Of a stretch of DNA of 64,000 nucleotides, positions 1-9,211 are shown one piece after another. The notes under the pieces were generated by a model. It was not told the DNA's origin, searched no databases, and saw only the letters and a list, made by a program, of their open reading frames with translations. How positions within the stretch are numbered: position 1 is the stretch's first letter; the number at the start of each line of letters is the position of its first letter. A program made the position numbers and the translations under genes. The DNA comes from Nostoc desertorum CM1-VF14 (lineage in GTDB: Bacteria; Cyanobacteriota; Cyanobacteriia; Cyanobacteriales; Nostocaceae), in contig JAHHHR010000025.1 in the NCBI GenBank assembly GCA_019359245.1, positions 1 to 64,000 of the forward strand, in the 5' to 3' direction.

Positions 1-80
1 CCCTAACCCTCCCCTTATAAAGGGGAGGGAACTAGATTTATTTATTTTCTCCCCCCTTTATAAGGGGGGATTAAGGGGGG
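1..80. repeat. Paired GC-rich palindromes (intergenic repeat)
   Basis: Two hairpins lie side by side. The first has an 8-bp stem CCCTCCCC (7-14) with GGGGAGGG (22-29); the second pairs CCCCCCTT (51-58) with AAGGGGGG (62-69). The loops are TTATAAA and TAT. The palindromes share the CCCCTTTATAAGGGG character of dispersed cyanobacterial intergenic repeats. No reading frame is supported here. The rest of the stretch to 431 is the ndhB upstream region and holds only a HIP1-containing fragment at about 170-198. Confidence 0.6.
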
Positions 81-431
81 TAAAACGCCTGTGGGATAAG
101 CGTTTGAACTTAAGTTGACACGTATGAGCATTGCTGTGCCCTTATTAATTTTATGAGCTTTTTGTCCGTGGCGATCGCCTACGGCACGCACTCGTTACAG
201 CATAATATTTATGATCTTCGTAAAGGTCACGCCTGGAAAACGAGGTAGGAAAGCTGTTAGGTAGATTCCTAGATACTGAGAAAGCTGCTGGTAAGCCAGT
301 GGAATTGGTGCAATCGCCATCTGCACCCAAGCTGTTAAGCTCTTGTTAAAAGAGCTAGTCCGGGGGTTAGAAAACTTGCTAGAGTGAACAGAGTTAGCCT
401 TAATGTCTAATCCCCAAAACCTATACATCTC

Positions 432-2036
432 ATGGATTTTGCTAATATTGCATCCCAGCTAAACGCTGGAACGATTTTGCCAGAGGGGATTGTTATTCTC
501 ACCCTCTTGGGGGTTTTGATTGTTGATTTGATTTTGGGGCGTACATCCGCACGCTGGATTGGATATCTAGCGATCGCAGGTTTATTTGCTTCGATTGTCG
601 CCCTATATTTTCAATGGGACTCTCCTAATCCCATCGGTTTTACCGGGAGCTTTAATAGTGATGACCTGAGTATAGTCTTTCGCGGTATTATTGCCTTGTC
701 TGCGATCGCGACTATACTGATGTCAATTCGCTACGTTGAGCAGAGCGGCACCGCTTTAGCCGAGTTCATCGCTATTTTGCTGAGTGCTACTTTGGGAGGG
801 ATGTTTTTATCCGGGGCTAGTGAGTTGGTGATGATTTTCATCTCCCTAGAAACCCTGAGTATCTCCTCTTACTTGTTAACAGGTTATACCAAGCGTGACC
901 CCCGCTCCAATGAAGCGGCGCTGAAATACTTGTTAATTGGAGCTTCCAGCACAGCAATATTTTTGTACGGTGTATCACTGCTGTATGGGCTATCTGGAGG
1001 ACAAACTGAACTAAGTGCGATCGCAAATGGCATTGCCACAGCTAAAGTCGGACAATCTTTAGGTTTAGTGATTGCCCTGGTTTTTGCGATCGCAGGTATT
1101 GGCTTCAAAATCTCCGCTGCACCCTTCCACCAGTGGACACCAGACGTTTACGAAGGCGCTCCTACCCCAGTAATCGCCTTTTTATCTGTCGGTTCCAAAG
1201 CAGCTGGGTTTGCCCTAGCCATCCGCTTGCTAACAACAGCCTTCCCTCTTGTTGCTGATGAGTGGAGATTTGTCTTCACTGCTCTGGCCGTTCTTAGCAT
1301 GATCTTGGGTAACGTAGTCGCCCTAGCTCAAACCAGCATGAAACGGATGCTAGCTTATTCATCCATTGCCCAAGCTGGGTTTGTGATGATTGGCTTGATT
1401 GCTGGTACACAGGCGGGCTATGCCAGTATGATATTTTACCTACTGGTTTACCTGTTCATGAACCTGTGCGGCTTTACCTGCATCATCCTGTTCTCACTGC
1501 GAACAGGAACAGATCAGATTGCCGAATACTCTGGCTTATATCAAAAAGACCCACTTTTAACACTGGGATTGAGTATTTCCCTGCTTTCCCTGGGTGGTAT
1601 TCCACCATTGGCAGGGTTTTTCGGCAAGATTTACTTATTCTGGGCTGGTTGGCAAGCAGGTCTTTATTGGTTAGTCTTGCTGGGTTTAGTTACCACAGTC
1701 GTCTCCATCTACTACTACATTCGCGTAGTTAAAATGATGGTAGTCAAAGAACCCCATGAAATGTCCGACGTAGTGAAGAATTATCCACAAGTGCGTTGGG
1801 ATTTGCCTGGGCTAAGACCTTTGCAGGTTGGGTTGGTGGTAACATTAATTGCCACTTCCATAGCAGGGATTTTGTCAAATCCACTGTTTACATTGGCGAA
1901 CAATTCCATCTCCAATACCCCAATTTTGCAAGCAACAATCAACACTAATGTAAAAGCAGAAAATCCACTGCTTTTACCAAAGTTAGATTCGGTTAGTCAG
2001 TCTCAAACCTCAGTTGATTCTACCGCTAAGATTTAA
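432..2036 (+). CDS. ndhB: NAD(P)H-quinone oxidoreductase subunit 2 (NdhB)
   Basis: This 534-residue protein is an antiporter-like, proton-pumping membrane subunit of the cyanobacterial NDH-1 complex, which serves respiration, cyclic electron flow around photosystem I and, in some forms, CO2 uptake in the thylakoid membrane. The sequence is hydrophobic throughout, with about fourteen membrane segments, and carries the family's conserved core (FKISAAPFHQWTPDVYEGAP near residues 225-245 and MKRMLAYSSIAQAGF near 305). Length matches cyanobacterial NdhB, with a polar C-terminal tail rich in Ser and Thr. The gene stands alone, as ndhB often does in cyanobacteria, and ends in a strong hairpin terminator. 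The start is the first ATG giving the usual N-terminus; no clear ribosome binding site is seen. Confidence 0.97.
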   Translation: MDFANIASQLNAGTILPEGIVILTLLGVLIVDLILGRTSARWIGYLAIAGLFASIVALYFQWDSPNPIGFTGSFNSDDLSIVFRGIIALSAIATILMSIRYVEQSGTALAEFIAILLSATLGGMFLSGASELVMIFISLETLSISSYLLTGYTKRDPRSNEAALKYLLIGASSTAIFLYGVSLLYGLSGGQTELSAIANGIATAKVGQSLGLVIALVFAIAGIGFKISAAPFHQWTPDVYEGAPTPVIAFLSVGSKAAGFALAIRLLTTAFPLVADEWRFVFTALAVLSMILGNVVALAQTSMKRMLAYSSIAQAGFVMIGLIAGTQAGYASMIFYLLVYLFMNLCGFTCIILFSLRTGTDQIAEYSGLYQKDPLLTLGLSISLLSLGGIPPLAGFFGKIYLFWAGWQAGLYWLVLLGLVTTVVSIYYYIRVVKMMVVKEPHEMSDVVKNYPQVRWDLPGLRPLQVGLVVTLIATSIAGILSNPLFTLANNSISNTPILQATINTNVKAENPLLLPKLDSVSQSQTSVDSTAKI

Positions 2037-2066
2037 CCGAGTCTCATCTAAAGTTTGTATTTAAAG

Positions 2067-2110
2067 AAACGCCTGTTTGCTGATTAGCAGACAGGCGTTT
2101 GTTATATTTT
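2067..2110 (+). terminator. Intrinsic terminator of ndhB
   Basis: AAACGCCTGT (2067-2076) pairs perfectly with ACAGGCGTTT (2091-2100). The loop can extend the stem further through TGCT and AGCA around GATT. A T-rich tail (GTTATATTTTT) follows. It lies 30 bp after the ndhB stop. Confidence 0.85.
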
Positions 2111-2456
2111 TAACTAACATATAATCGAATTTACAGCTTATATTTAAGCAGACTTAAATACTTGTAATTGTAATCTTATCGCTAACCAATAATATCATGT
2201 CAGCATAATTAGTTACGATTCCCACAATCATTGCACGCCATCCCCAACCCCTCTCCGCAAACGGGGAACTCGGGCCCCCCTCTGGGGATTAGGAGCAGGA
2301 AGAAAAAGCACAGCTTTGGCGGGGCGGGGTTCTTAGGGTTTAATAAGCAATAAAGCGGACATAATATGATTTAGTATTGCTATATAAATAGAACTATTAC
2401 TAATAGCTCATGATTATATTAATTATTGAAAAAAATACTAAATTAGTAATTAAATT
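2111..2456. other. Gene-free stretch with a GC-rich repeat fragment
   Basis: Apart from the ndhB terminator, the interval between ndhB and the convergent kinase holds no supported frame. A C- and G-rich patch at about 2236-2300 (CCCCAACCCCTCTCCG followed by GGGGAACTCGGGCCCCCC) resembles another dispersed intergenic repeat; flanks are AT-rich. Confidence 0.5.
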
Positions 2457-3848
2457 TTATGAGACTGAGCTAATAGGTATCTTAATTACAAATTCTGCAC
2501 CTTCTCCTGGAACAGAAAAACAGCTAAGTTGTCCGTTATGTTTTTCAACTATAATCTGATAGCTTATATATAGTCCTAGCCCAGTACCCTTGCCTACAGC
2601 TTTAGTAGTGAAAAACGGATCAAATAACTTTGAGTGAATTTGTTCATTTATCCCCAAACCATTATCAGCAATACTAACCGTTATCCATTTTTCATCGATT
2701 ATCTCAGTTTTAATTTCAATTTGGGGATTATTCTTTGTCAGTGTTTGATTGCCAGTAGTTTGTAGATTGACTTCTAAAGGCTGTCCATTGAGCGCCGACA
2801 CCTCCAGTGCATCGAGCGCATTAACAAGAATATTCATAAACACTTGGTTAAGTTCGCCAGGGTAACAAGTTACATTGGGGAGTTGACTATATTTTTTGAT
2901 TACTTTGATTTCTGGGTACTCATCCCTAGCTTGCAGCCGATGCCTCAAAATCATTAAAGTACTATCAATTCCCTCGTGGATATTGACTTGCTTAAGTTGT
3001 GCTTCATCAAGTCTCGAAAAATTACGTAGTGATTTAACAATTTCTTGAATGCGCTCTGTTCCTACTGTCATTGACTGGAAAAGTCTAGTTAGGTCTTGAA
3101 ATAGAAAATCTAAGTCTATTTCTTTTACTTGCTCTTGGATTTCTGGAGGAGTATTTGGAAAAACCCGTTGATACACTTGCACTAATTTCAGTAAATCCTG
3201 AGTATATTTATGGGCGTGGTAAAGATTCCCATAAATAAAACCGACAGGGTTATTAATTTCATGGGCAATACCAGCGACCATCTGACCTAAACTAGACATC
3301 TTCTCAGCCTGGATAAGCTTGGTTTGGGTAAGTTGTAGTTCGTTTAATGTTTCTTGTAAAGCAGTTGTACGTTCCTCAACCCGAATTTCTAGCTTTTGAT
3401 TCGCTTTCTTGAGCGCTTCCTCCGCCTGTTTTCGTCTCTGAACTTCTCTTGCTAACTCATCGATTTTCTGGTTCAGGAGGACGAAATTACTGCTGGCTAA
3501 AGTTCTGTTTTCCAAGCGTAAGAGAATTAAAGCTGAAGATTCAGGAGACCAAGGTTGAATAACGGCTCCTTGACTACGACATATTAAGGTTTGTCCATCA
3601 TTCTTTCGTAAAGTCAAAGAGCCAATAACCATTGTCCTGCTACTTGAACAAGCTTGCAGGTACTTTACAACATCGTTAACAGACTCAGTTACAAATTCAA
3701 AAAGCATTCTTTCCCGCAGTTCCTGACGGCGTAATCCCAGCATATCTGCTACTGGTTGATTGGTAGCCAAAAGCTGACCCTCACTACTCACCAGGAGTAA
3801 AGGTTCTGGTAAAACTCTAGCAAATTCAAGAAATTGTTTAGGGGTCAT
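2457..3848 (-). CDS. PAS-domain sensor histidine kinase
   Basis: A 463-residue soluble kinase. An N-terminal PAS-like domain (about residues 8-110) would sense a small signal; a long coiled coil (about 125-185) leads to a dimerisation and phosphoacceptor domain with H196 in GIAHEINNPV, and then a HATPase_c domain with the N box (NQVFMNILVNALDAL), DNGLG and GKGTGLGL motifs. No membrane segment or signal peptide is visible, so it should act in the cytoplasm. It carries no receiver, so its partner response regulator is not evident. The upstream neighbour on the same strand (ends 3933) is a cysteine-bearing MetOD1-like protein, 84 bp away, and the two are probably co-transcribed. The H-box type is shared with four other kinases in this window. 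Confidence 0.9.
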   Translation of the reverse strand: MTPKQFLEFARVLPEPLLLVSSEGQLLATNQPVADMLGLRRQELRERMLFEFVTESVNDVVKYLQACSSSRTMVIGSLTLRKNDGQTLICRSQGAVIQPWSPESSALILLRLENRTLASSNFVLLNQKIDELAREVQRRKQAEEALKKANQKLEIRVEERTTALQETLNELQLTQTKLIQAEKMSSLGQMVAGIAHEINNPVGFIYGNLYHAHKYTQDLLKLVQVYQRVFPNTPPEIQEQVKEIDLDFLFQDLTRLFQSMTVGTERIQEIVKSLRNFSRLDEAQLKQVNIHEGIDSTLMILRHRLQARDEYPEIKVIKKYSQLPNVTCYPGELNQVFMNILVNALDALEVSALNGQPLEVNLQTTGNQTLTKNNPQIEIKTEIIDEKWITVSIADNGLGINEQIHSKLFDPFFTTKAVGKGTGLGLYISYQIIVEKHNGQLSCFSVPGEGAEFVIKIPISSVS

Positions 3849-3932
3849 GGGGCTTTCAATTTCAGGGTTCGACTTTACTTTACATATCTGCGCTCAAGCT
3901 TGTATTCTGTGCTTGATATAGTGGTGAAGAGT

Positions 3933-4490
3933 TTACACAGACTCTAGTCCTCTAAAATATTCTCGACCTTCTGCATCTTCTGCCTCCTCTGTAAGTTTTA
4001 AGTAAACAATAACTCTACATCCAGAAGCACCTTGTGCTATTGTTTCTTGCAATTCTACTTTCGCATATCCCAGATTATTAGCTGCGATCGTCCCAAAGAC
4101 GTTTGAAGTCATCATACACATGGCAGGACGGTCAAGCACTTTTTCGCCAAATGGACAGACACGGTTGCCAAAGATAATTTTTTCATCATCCTGCTCAATG
4201 ACATAAAAATCGCCTTGGATTCGTTTTTTTATATCTATTAAGACATCAGCAACCTGCTTACGAGAAAGATTTGAGACTTCTAGGGCAGATTTGTAATCTT
4301 GGTTGAGCTGGCTAGCCATCCTTTCACCAACTACGCTAATAAATCCAGAAGCTTCTTCTAAGCCAACTACATCCTGCAAAGTGCCAGATAATTCTCTGAT
4401 TAATGTACGTAAAAATATATCGCGTTCTAAAGAAAGATTAAGCGTAGGTATTGAGCGGTTAAGTGCATTGGTCATAAATTTTGAGAACAC
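3933..4490 (-). CDS. MetOD1-like (methanogen output domain 1) cysteine protein
   Basis: A 185-residue soluble protein. Three cysteines stand in conserved-looking contexts: C112 in NRVCPFGEK, C125 in PAMCMMTSNVFG and C158 in GASGCRV. The order CPFG, then C-x-x-TS-x-x-FG, then a G-C strand, is what I recall for the methanogen output domain 1 family, which is found linked to two-component proteins; the assignment is from memory. The cysteines may bind a metal or cofactor, which is inference. It lies directly upstream of the PAS kinase on the same strand, suggesting it supplies or modulates that kinase's signal. The start may be the first ATG or M6; neither has a strong ribosome binding site. Confidence 0.65.
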   Translation of the reverse strand: MFSKFMTNALNRSIPTLNLSLERDIFLRTLIRELSGTLQDVVGLEEASGFISVVGERMASQLNQDYKSALEVSNLSRKQVADVLIDIKKRIQGDFYVIEQDDEKIIFGNRVCPFGEKVLDRPAMCMMTSNVFGTIAANNLGYAKVELQETIAQGASGCRVIVYLKLTEEAEDAEGREYFRGLESV

Positions 4491-5015
4491 AATTTTGAAG
4501 CTACAGTTCTAGAGTTCCCCAAAATGCTTTTAAAGTAACTGCTTAATCTCTTTTTTTAGAGAATTTGATACTTATTTTTGTTTCTAATGAATGGAAATGG
4601 CCATCATAAATTTTGAACCTTGTCGTTGTAAAAATTCCTAGTTTTGCAAAGTCTCTTCTAGCTTAGGTTCCCATTATCACCCAATACGCTTAGATTAAAG
4701 CTTGATCTTCTCTAACCCTTCTTTCTAAGGAGAGAATTAAATGAGAGCCAGCCTTTTTAAGGTGAGCCAGCGCGGTCTTTTTGGTTCCCACGGAGGAGCG
4801 ACTGGCGTGGGTTATCATGTTTCGGGGTAAAATATTACAACCCACGCATAAATCTGCTTGCCCCCAATCAAGAGAAAAGTTTCTTGCTTACCATAAATAA
4901 ATTTTGTTGTTCTAAAACCGTAATTAATCAAGAATTATTCGGTCACGATTATTTACTAAAACATTTAAAATTTATGGTGCATAATATTAAGCTGAAAAAT
5001 TAGTATATTTTTATT
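4491..5015. other. Gene-free stretch between two sensory operons
   Basis: No reading frame is supported. The stretch contains the double-hairpin repeat at 4766-4847 and otherwise AT-rich sequence that must carry the promoter of the MetOD1-kinase pair and the 3' end of the FIST operon. Confidence 0.5.
4762..4847. repeat. Double-hairpin intergenic repeat
   Basis: GCCAG (4766-4770) pairs with CTGGC (4802-4806), with CGC/GCG extending the stem. Immediately after, GCGTGGGTT (4805-4813) pairs perfectly with AACCCACGC (4839-4847). The first part (GGTGAGCCAGCGCGGTCTT) is the signature of a very common Nostoc dispersed repeat. The two stems overlap by two bases, GC at 4805-4806. Confidence 0.7.
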
Positions 5016-6059
5016 TTAATAAATTGGAATAGTGATTATAAATTCAGAACCTTCGCCTAACATAGAATTTACTTTCAAAGTTCCTCTATGTTTTTGAACA
5101 ACTATTTGATAGGCGATTGATAGCCCTAATCCTGTTCCTTTTCCAACAGGTTTGGTTGTGAATAAATGGCCAAAAATTTTTTCCTGAACATCAGCCGATA
5201 TTCCCACACCATTATCTTGAATCCGAACCGATGCGTGATTTGTATCTTTAATTAGGGCAGTACGAATTGTAATTTGATTTGGATTTTTCTTAATTTCGCT
5301 AAAACTCAGTCCAGAGTTAGACTCTTCTAAAGCATCAATGGCATTTGCCAATATATTCATAAATACCTGATTCAGTTGTCCTGGAAAGCATTCTATTAAA
5401 GGAAATTCATCGTAATCTTGAACTACTTGAATAGCAGGACGAATCTGATTAGCTTTTAGACGGTGCTTGAGAATGAGGAGAGTGCTGTTGATACCTTCAT
5501 GTAGGTTAAAAAGAACTTTTTGTTCTGTATCTGCTCTAGAGAAGGTTCGCAGGCTGTTGCTAATATTACAAATACGGTCTGTGCCTTCTTTCATTGAGGA
5601 AATGAGTTTAGGTAGATCCTCGCGCACATATTCCAGGTCAATCGCTTTAATCGTTTCTTCGATTTCCTGAGATGCTTTGGGATAGGTCTGCTGATAGAGG
5701 TTGATAAGATGTAATAAATTCCCAATATACTCTTGAGCCGGAGTCAGATTACCTGCTATAAAACCAACTGGGTTGTTAATTTCATGAGCTACATCTGCGA
5801 CAAGGCTTCCCAGAGTGGACATCTTATTCTGCATTATCCGAAGATTAAGAAGCATCATTTCTAGTTCATGGCTTCTTTCTTCTAAATTATTTTGATATTC
5901 CTTTAACTCATCAATTACTACCCTAAGCAGACATTCTTTTTTATTATTTATATCTTCGAGCTTTCTCCGGTCTAATTCAGAACGCTCTAATTGCTTTTGG
6001 AAAATTCTATTTGCTTTTTTTAATTCTTTAATCTCTTGTTGATAATCTACAATTTCCAT
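5016..6059 (-). CDS. Sensor histidine kinase without its own input domain
   Basis: A 347-residue cytoplasmic kinase. The first 80 residues form a charged coiled coil, followed by a phosphoacceptor helix with H92 in DVAHEINNPVGF and a HATPase_c domain (NQVFMNILANAIDALE, DNGVGI, GKGTGLGL). It has no PAS, GAF or membrane segment, so its signal must come from a partner. Its start lies 6 bp after the stop of the FIST protein gene on the same strand, an arrangement that strongly suggests translation from one mRNA and that FIST is the input module for this kinase. Residues in the catalytic core are intact. It is close in sequence to the REC-kinase at 7256-8575. Confidence 0.9.
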   Translation of the reverse strand: MEIVDYQQEIKELKKANRIFQKQLERSELDRRKLEDINNKKECLLRVVIDELKEYQNNLEERSHELEMMLLNLRIMQNKMSTLGSLVADVAHEINNPVGFIAGNLTPAQEYIGNLLHLINLYQQTYPKASQEIEETIKAIDLEYVREDLPKLISSMKEGTDRICNISNSLRTFSRADTEQKVLFNLHEGINSTLLILKHRLKANQIRPAIQVVQDYDEFPLIECFPGQLNQVFMNILANAIDALEESNSGLSFSEIKKNPNQITIRTALIKDTNHASVRIQDNGVGISADVQEKIFGHLFTTKPVGKGTGLGLSIAYQIVVQKHRGTLKVNSMLGEGSEFIITIPIY

Positions 6060-6065
6060 CAGTTG

Positions 6066-7217
6066 CTACCGATTTCCCAAAATTAAAGTTACAAAAGTTT
6101 CATTGTGAAATTGCGTTTGACTAATTTGATCTATAGGAGCTATTTCTCCATTAGAATAAAATCCACAGGCGGGTAAATAGTCAGGGAGAAAAAGTTTTGT
6201 ATTTTGGTATTCTTCTTTTGCTCTGGTACCAAGTATTTGCCGACGAGCTACACATGAGAAAAACAAAACCGCGATTGGTTCTGTACCTGGATAATTATTT
6301 AAAGCATTCATAAATGATGCTTTGGAAGCTGCTAGAATATCTTCATGACAAGCTTCTGAAATTTGAATAATTGCTTGATCGGGAATATCTCCGAAGAAAG
6401 TTATGCTGCCAGATTGCTGATTGTAAGCAATAGGTGCTCTTATATAAAAATTATCTCTATTGTGATCAAAAACTGCTAGAGGATATTCCATTGAAGGAGG
6501 AAGCAAACCTAGATAATGATGATAAAAATCTAAAGCTGGCTTACCATCTATTTCATAGAGTATATTCTTATCTACCTTAGTTACTTTGCTTATTTGACCA
6601 ATGGGATGCCAACCACTTGCAACACCGTAAGAAAACAATATTGTGCCGGAAAAAAGCAGAATTGGGACAGAATCACTTAATACTTCTGTTTGAAAAAATT
6701 GATATGTATTTTGATATCTTGACTGATCGGCTGCCAAACCACCGAATATTGGCACATGTTGCCCAAGAGCTAGCTTTAAGCCATTTAATATAGACACACC
6801 ACTAGTTGTAAGACTCTCTGGGTGAGTTAAACATAGCTTTGGATCTGCGGTAGTTTTTGCTTTTGCTTGCTCTACAGCTTGTTTAGTGGCAATAATTGGA
6901 TCACCTGAAACTTTGCGTCCAACTCCTGCATGAATTTCAACTTCGTCTGAGCAAAATAACATTAAGGTAATTGAGTCCTGCTGAAATTCTAAGATTGAAG
7001 AAATTTCTCCATCTGTCGTTCCACCAATTAGTTCAATACCTGGGAAAGCCTGATGAATTTCCTGCAATATGAAAGAGTGTTCAAAGTCAATTGCAGCAAA
7101 AATAATCCCAGCTTTTGGTATATCTCCTGCAAGAGAACTAGTACATTGCTGAATAACTTCTTCAACTGCTGATACAGAATCTGGATCGTTACTGTGACCT
7201 ACTACTGCCTTAAACAT
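6066..7217 (-). CDS. FIST domain sensor protein (FIST_N plus FIST_C)
   Basis: A 383-residue protein with the whole FIST architecture: FIST_N at about residues 25-215 (including the IGGTTDGEIS motif) and FIST_C at about 225-365 (ending PACGFYSNGEIAP). FIST domains are known sensory modules, thought to bind small ligands such as amino acids, usually found next to or fused with histidine kinases and chemoreceptors. Here the gene sits between a response-regulator/kinase fusion (38 bp upstream) and a kinase lacking an input domain (6 bp downstream), all on the same strand. No signal peptide or membrane segment is present. The ligand cannot be predicted from sequence. Confidence 0.9.
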   Translation of the reverse strand: MFKAVVGHSNDPDSVSAVEEVIQQCTSSLAGDIPKAGIIFAAIDFEHSFILQEIHQAFPGIELIGGTTDGEISSILEFQQDSITLMLFCSDEVEIHAGVGRKVSGDPIIATKQAVEQAKAKTTADPKLCLTHPESLTTSGVSILNGLKLALGQHVPIFGGLAADQSRYQNTYQFFQTEVLSDSVPILLFSGTILFSYGVASGWHPIGQISKVTKVDKNILYEIDGKPALDFYHHYLGLLPPSMEYPLAVFDHNRDNFYIRAPIAYNQQSGSITFFGDIPDQAIIQISEACHEDILAASKASFMNALNNYPGTEPIAVLFFSCVARRQILGTRAKEEYQNTKLFLPDYLPACGFYSNGEIAPIDQISQTQFHNETFVTLILGNR

Positions 7218-7255
7218 AAATTTATCTATATGGATAAGTGTTTTTTCTATGATTT

Positions 7256-8575
7256 TTAAATAGGAAGCTTAATAATAAATTCTGAACCTTGGCCGGGTGC
7301 TGAATTTACCTCCAAAGTTCCACCATGTTTTTCGACAACAATTTGACGAGCAATTGATAATCCCAATCCTGTGCCTTGGCCTACAGGTTTACTGGTAAAT
7401 AAATGGTCAAAAATTTTTTGCTGCACATCAGTCGGCATTCCCACGCCATTATCTTTAATACAAATCAAAATATGATTTTTGTTTTCGCTAAGGCTAGTCT
7501 GAATCAAAACTTGGTTAGGATTTGCTTCGATTTCAATATAGGTGCGTCCTATATTAGACTCCTCTAAAGCATCAATAGCATTAGCTAATAAATTCATAAA
7601 TACCTGATTTAGCTGTCCGATAAAACATTCTAATTCTGGCAAATTATCGTAATCTCTAATTATCTGAATATCAGGGCGATCCTCGGATGCTTTTAATCGG
7701 TGTTTGAGAATCATGATTGTACTATCGATGCCATCATGAATGTTGCAAAAAACTTTGCGATCGCTATCTGCGCGAGAAAAGGTTCTCAGACTCGTACTAA
7801 TGTTACGAATGCGCTGAACACCCTCTTTCATTGAAGAAATTAAATTAGGTAGATCGGCAAGGATATACTTCAAATCTATTGCTGTAATTTCCTCTTGAAT
7901 TTCTGAAACCGGATTAGGATAATGCTGCTGATAGAGGTTAATAATATTAATCATGTCTTGGAAATATGCTGAAGCGTGCCCGAGATTGCCATGAATGAAA
8001 CCAACAGGATTATTAATTTCATGAGCAACTCCTGCTACTAATTGGCCAAGGGCAGACATTTTTTCTGTTTGTACAAGCTGAAGTTGAGACTCTTGTAAGT
8101 CTTTTAACGCCCTAGATAACGCTCCTGTCCTTTCTGTAACTCGTTTTTCTAAAGTTTTCGTGAGATTTCGTAATTGAAGATGGGTTTTAATTCTAGCTAA
8201 TAATTCTTCTTCATGAAAGGGCTTAGTAATGTAATCAACGGCTCCTATATTTAGTCCCTTTACTTTACTATCAGTGTCAGAATTGGCAGTCATAAAAATT
8301 ATTGGAATATCACAAGTAGCTGAATTCTGTTTAAGTCTTTTACAGGTTTCAAACCCATCTATTCCAGGCATCATTACATCTAATAAAATTAAATCAGGTA
8401 ATCTCCGCTCAACCTGTTCAATTGCTTTCTCTCCAGTGGTTTCTGTAGTAACTTCAAAACCTACTTTCGTTAATATATCAAAGACAATTTCTAAATTTGT
8501 TGTAGTATCATCTACTACTAAAATTAAATTGTCTTCTGGTACATAAAGCATTTGTATATTTTGCTTGTAATTCAT
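7256..8575 (-). CDS. Response regulator-histidine kinase fusion
   Basis: A 439-residue protein with an N-terminal receiver (about residues 15-135; acidic D22 and D23, phosphoacceptor D66 in LILLDVMMPG, K118 in ITKPF) followed by a coiled coil and a kinase core with H185 in GVAHEINNPVGF and intact HATPase_c motifs (NQVFMNLLANAIDAL, GQGTGLGL). The receiver in front means this kinase is itself controlled by an upstream phosphodonor, so it is an intermediate in a relay. It is the first gene of a three-gene reverse-strand operon with FIST and a second kinase. An earlier start than the first ATG is unlikely; the leading ten residues have no family counterpart, so a start a few codons in cannot be excluded. 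Confidence 0.9.
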   Translation of the reverse strand: MNYKQNIQMLYVPEDNLILVVDDTTTNLEIVFDILTKVGFEVTTETTGEKAIEQVERRLPDLILLDVMMPGIDGFETCKRLKQNSATCDIPIIFMTANSDTDSKVKGLNIGAVDYITKPFHEEELLARIKTHLQLRNLTKTLEKRVTERTGALSRALKDLQESQLQLVQTEKMSALGQLVAGVAHEINNPVGFIHGNLGHASAYFQDMINIINLYQQHYPNPVSEIQEEITAIDLKYILADLPNLISSMKEGVQRIRNISTSLRTFSRADSDRKVFCNIHDGIDSTIMILKHRLKASEDRPDIQIIRDYDNLPELECFIGQLNQVFMNLLANAIDALEESNIGRTYIEIEANPNQVLIQTSLSENKNHILICIKDNGVGMPTDVQQKIFDHLFTSKPVGQGTGLGLSIARQIVVEKHGGTLEVNSAPGQGSEFIIKLPI

Positions 8576-9211
8576 GTATTTAAATTAATTTGCCTCCTTA
8601 TTGCTTGTTCAATATTCAACCTGCGATCGCAGCTAGGTTACCTCTATGTATCGGTGGACTTACAGACGAAAAATTCGTCTGACAATCTTATGGTTCCCAA
8701 AACTCTGATAACAACAACATTTTTACGCTAAATTGTTCTATGTGATTGGGAAAGCGATCGCTACAGGATGGGAATAACCACTAAATCTTCACTTTTACTA
8801 GAGTGAAGCATCTTCTTTTATGAAGGTGATCGCTCTTAACTTAGTCATTATTACCCTTGTATTTTTATAAAAGCGCCGCTAGCTCAGAAAAATATTGTGA
8901 TGTCATAGGTTAAGTTTTTAAGTTAGTCAACCGTATTTATTACTGAGCCAATAAAATCATAACTGTTATTATAAAAAATTTATAATTCAGGATAATTCCC
9001 GTTACTTTCATAAAAATATTGTTGAACAATAACTAGATAAGTTCTGAAATATTTATCTAGAAATCCTGCCTAGTGCTGAAAAAGATTTCAGATAAAATCC
9101 TGATAAAACTGGACTTTCAACCTTAGCATTTTTACGAAAATCAAATTAGAAATCTATATATATTTACGCAACCATAATAGGAACGCAAATATAATTTACG
9201 TACTGTAAAAA
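8576..9211. other. Divergent control region between FIST operon and terpene synthase
   Basis: This 636-bp AT-rich interval separates the reverse-strand sensory operon from the forward-strand terpene synthase. No gene is supported. It contains a perfect hairpin CAGACGAA (8663-8670) with TTCGTCTG (8674-8681), and a pair of dyads at 9018-9060 listed separately. It must hold promoters for both directions. Confidence 0.55.
9018..9060. promoter_or_regulatory. Two adjacent dyads upstream of the terpene synthase
   Basis: ATTGTT-G-AACAAT (9018-9030) is a perfect 13-bp palindrome. Two bases later CTAGATAA (9033-9040) is repeated in inverted form as TTATCTAG (9053-9060). Together they lie about 150-190 bp upstream of the annotated start. 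Their position makes an operator plausible; no regulator is assigned. Confidence 0.4.

Noticed and set aside
195..428. Reverse-strand open frame of 77 codons beside ndhB
   Set aside because: No family-like features, lies in the ndhB promoter, and composition does not resemble coding DNA of the neighbours.
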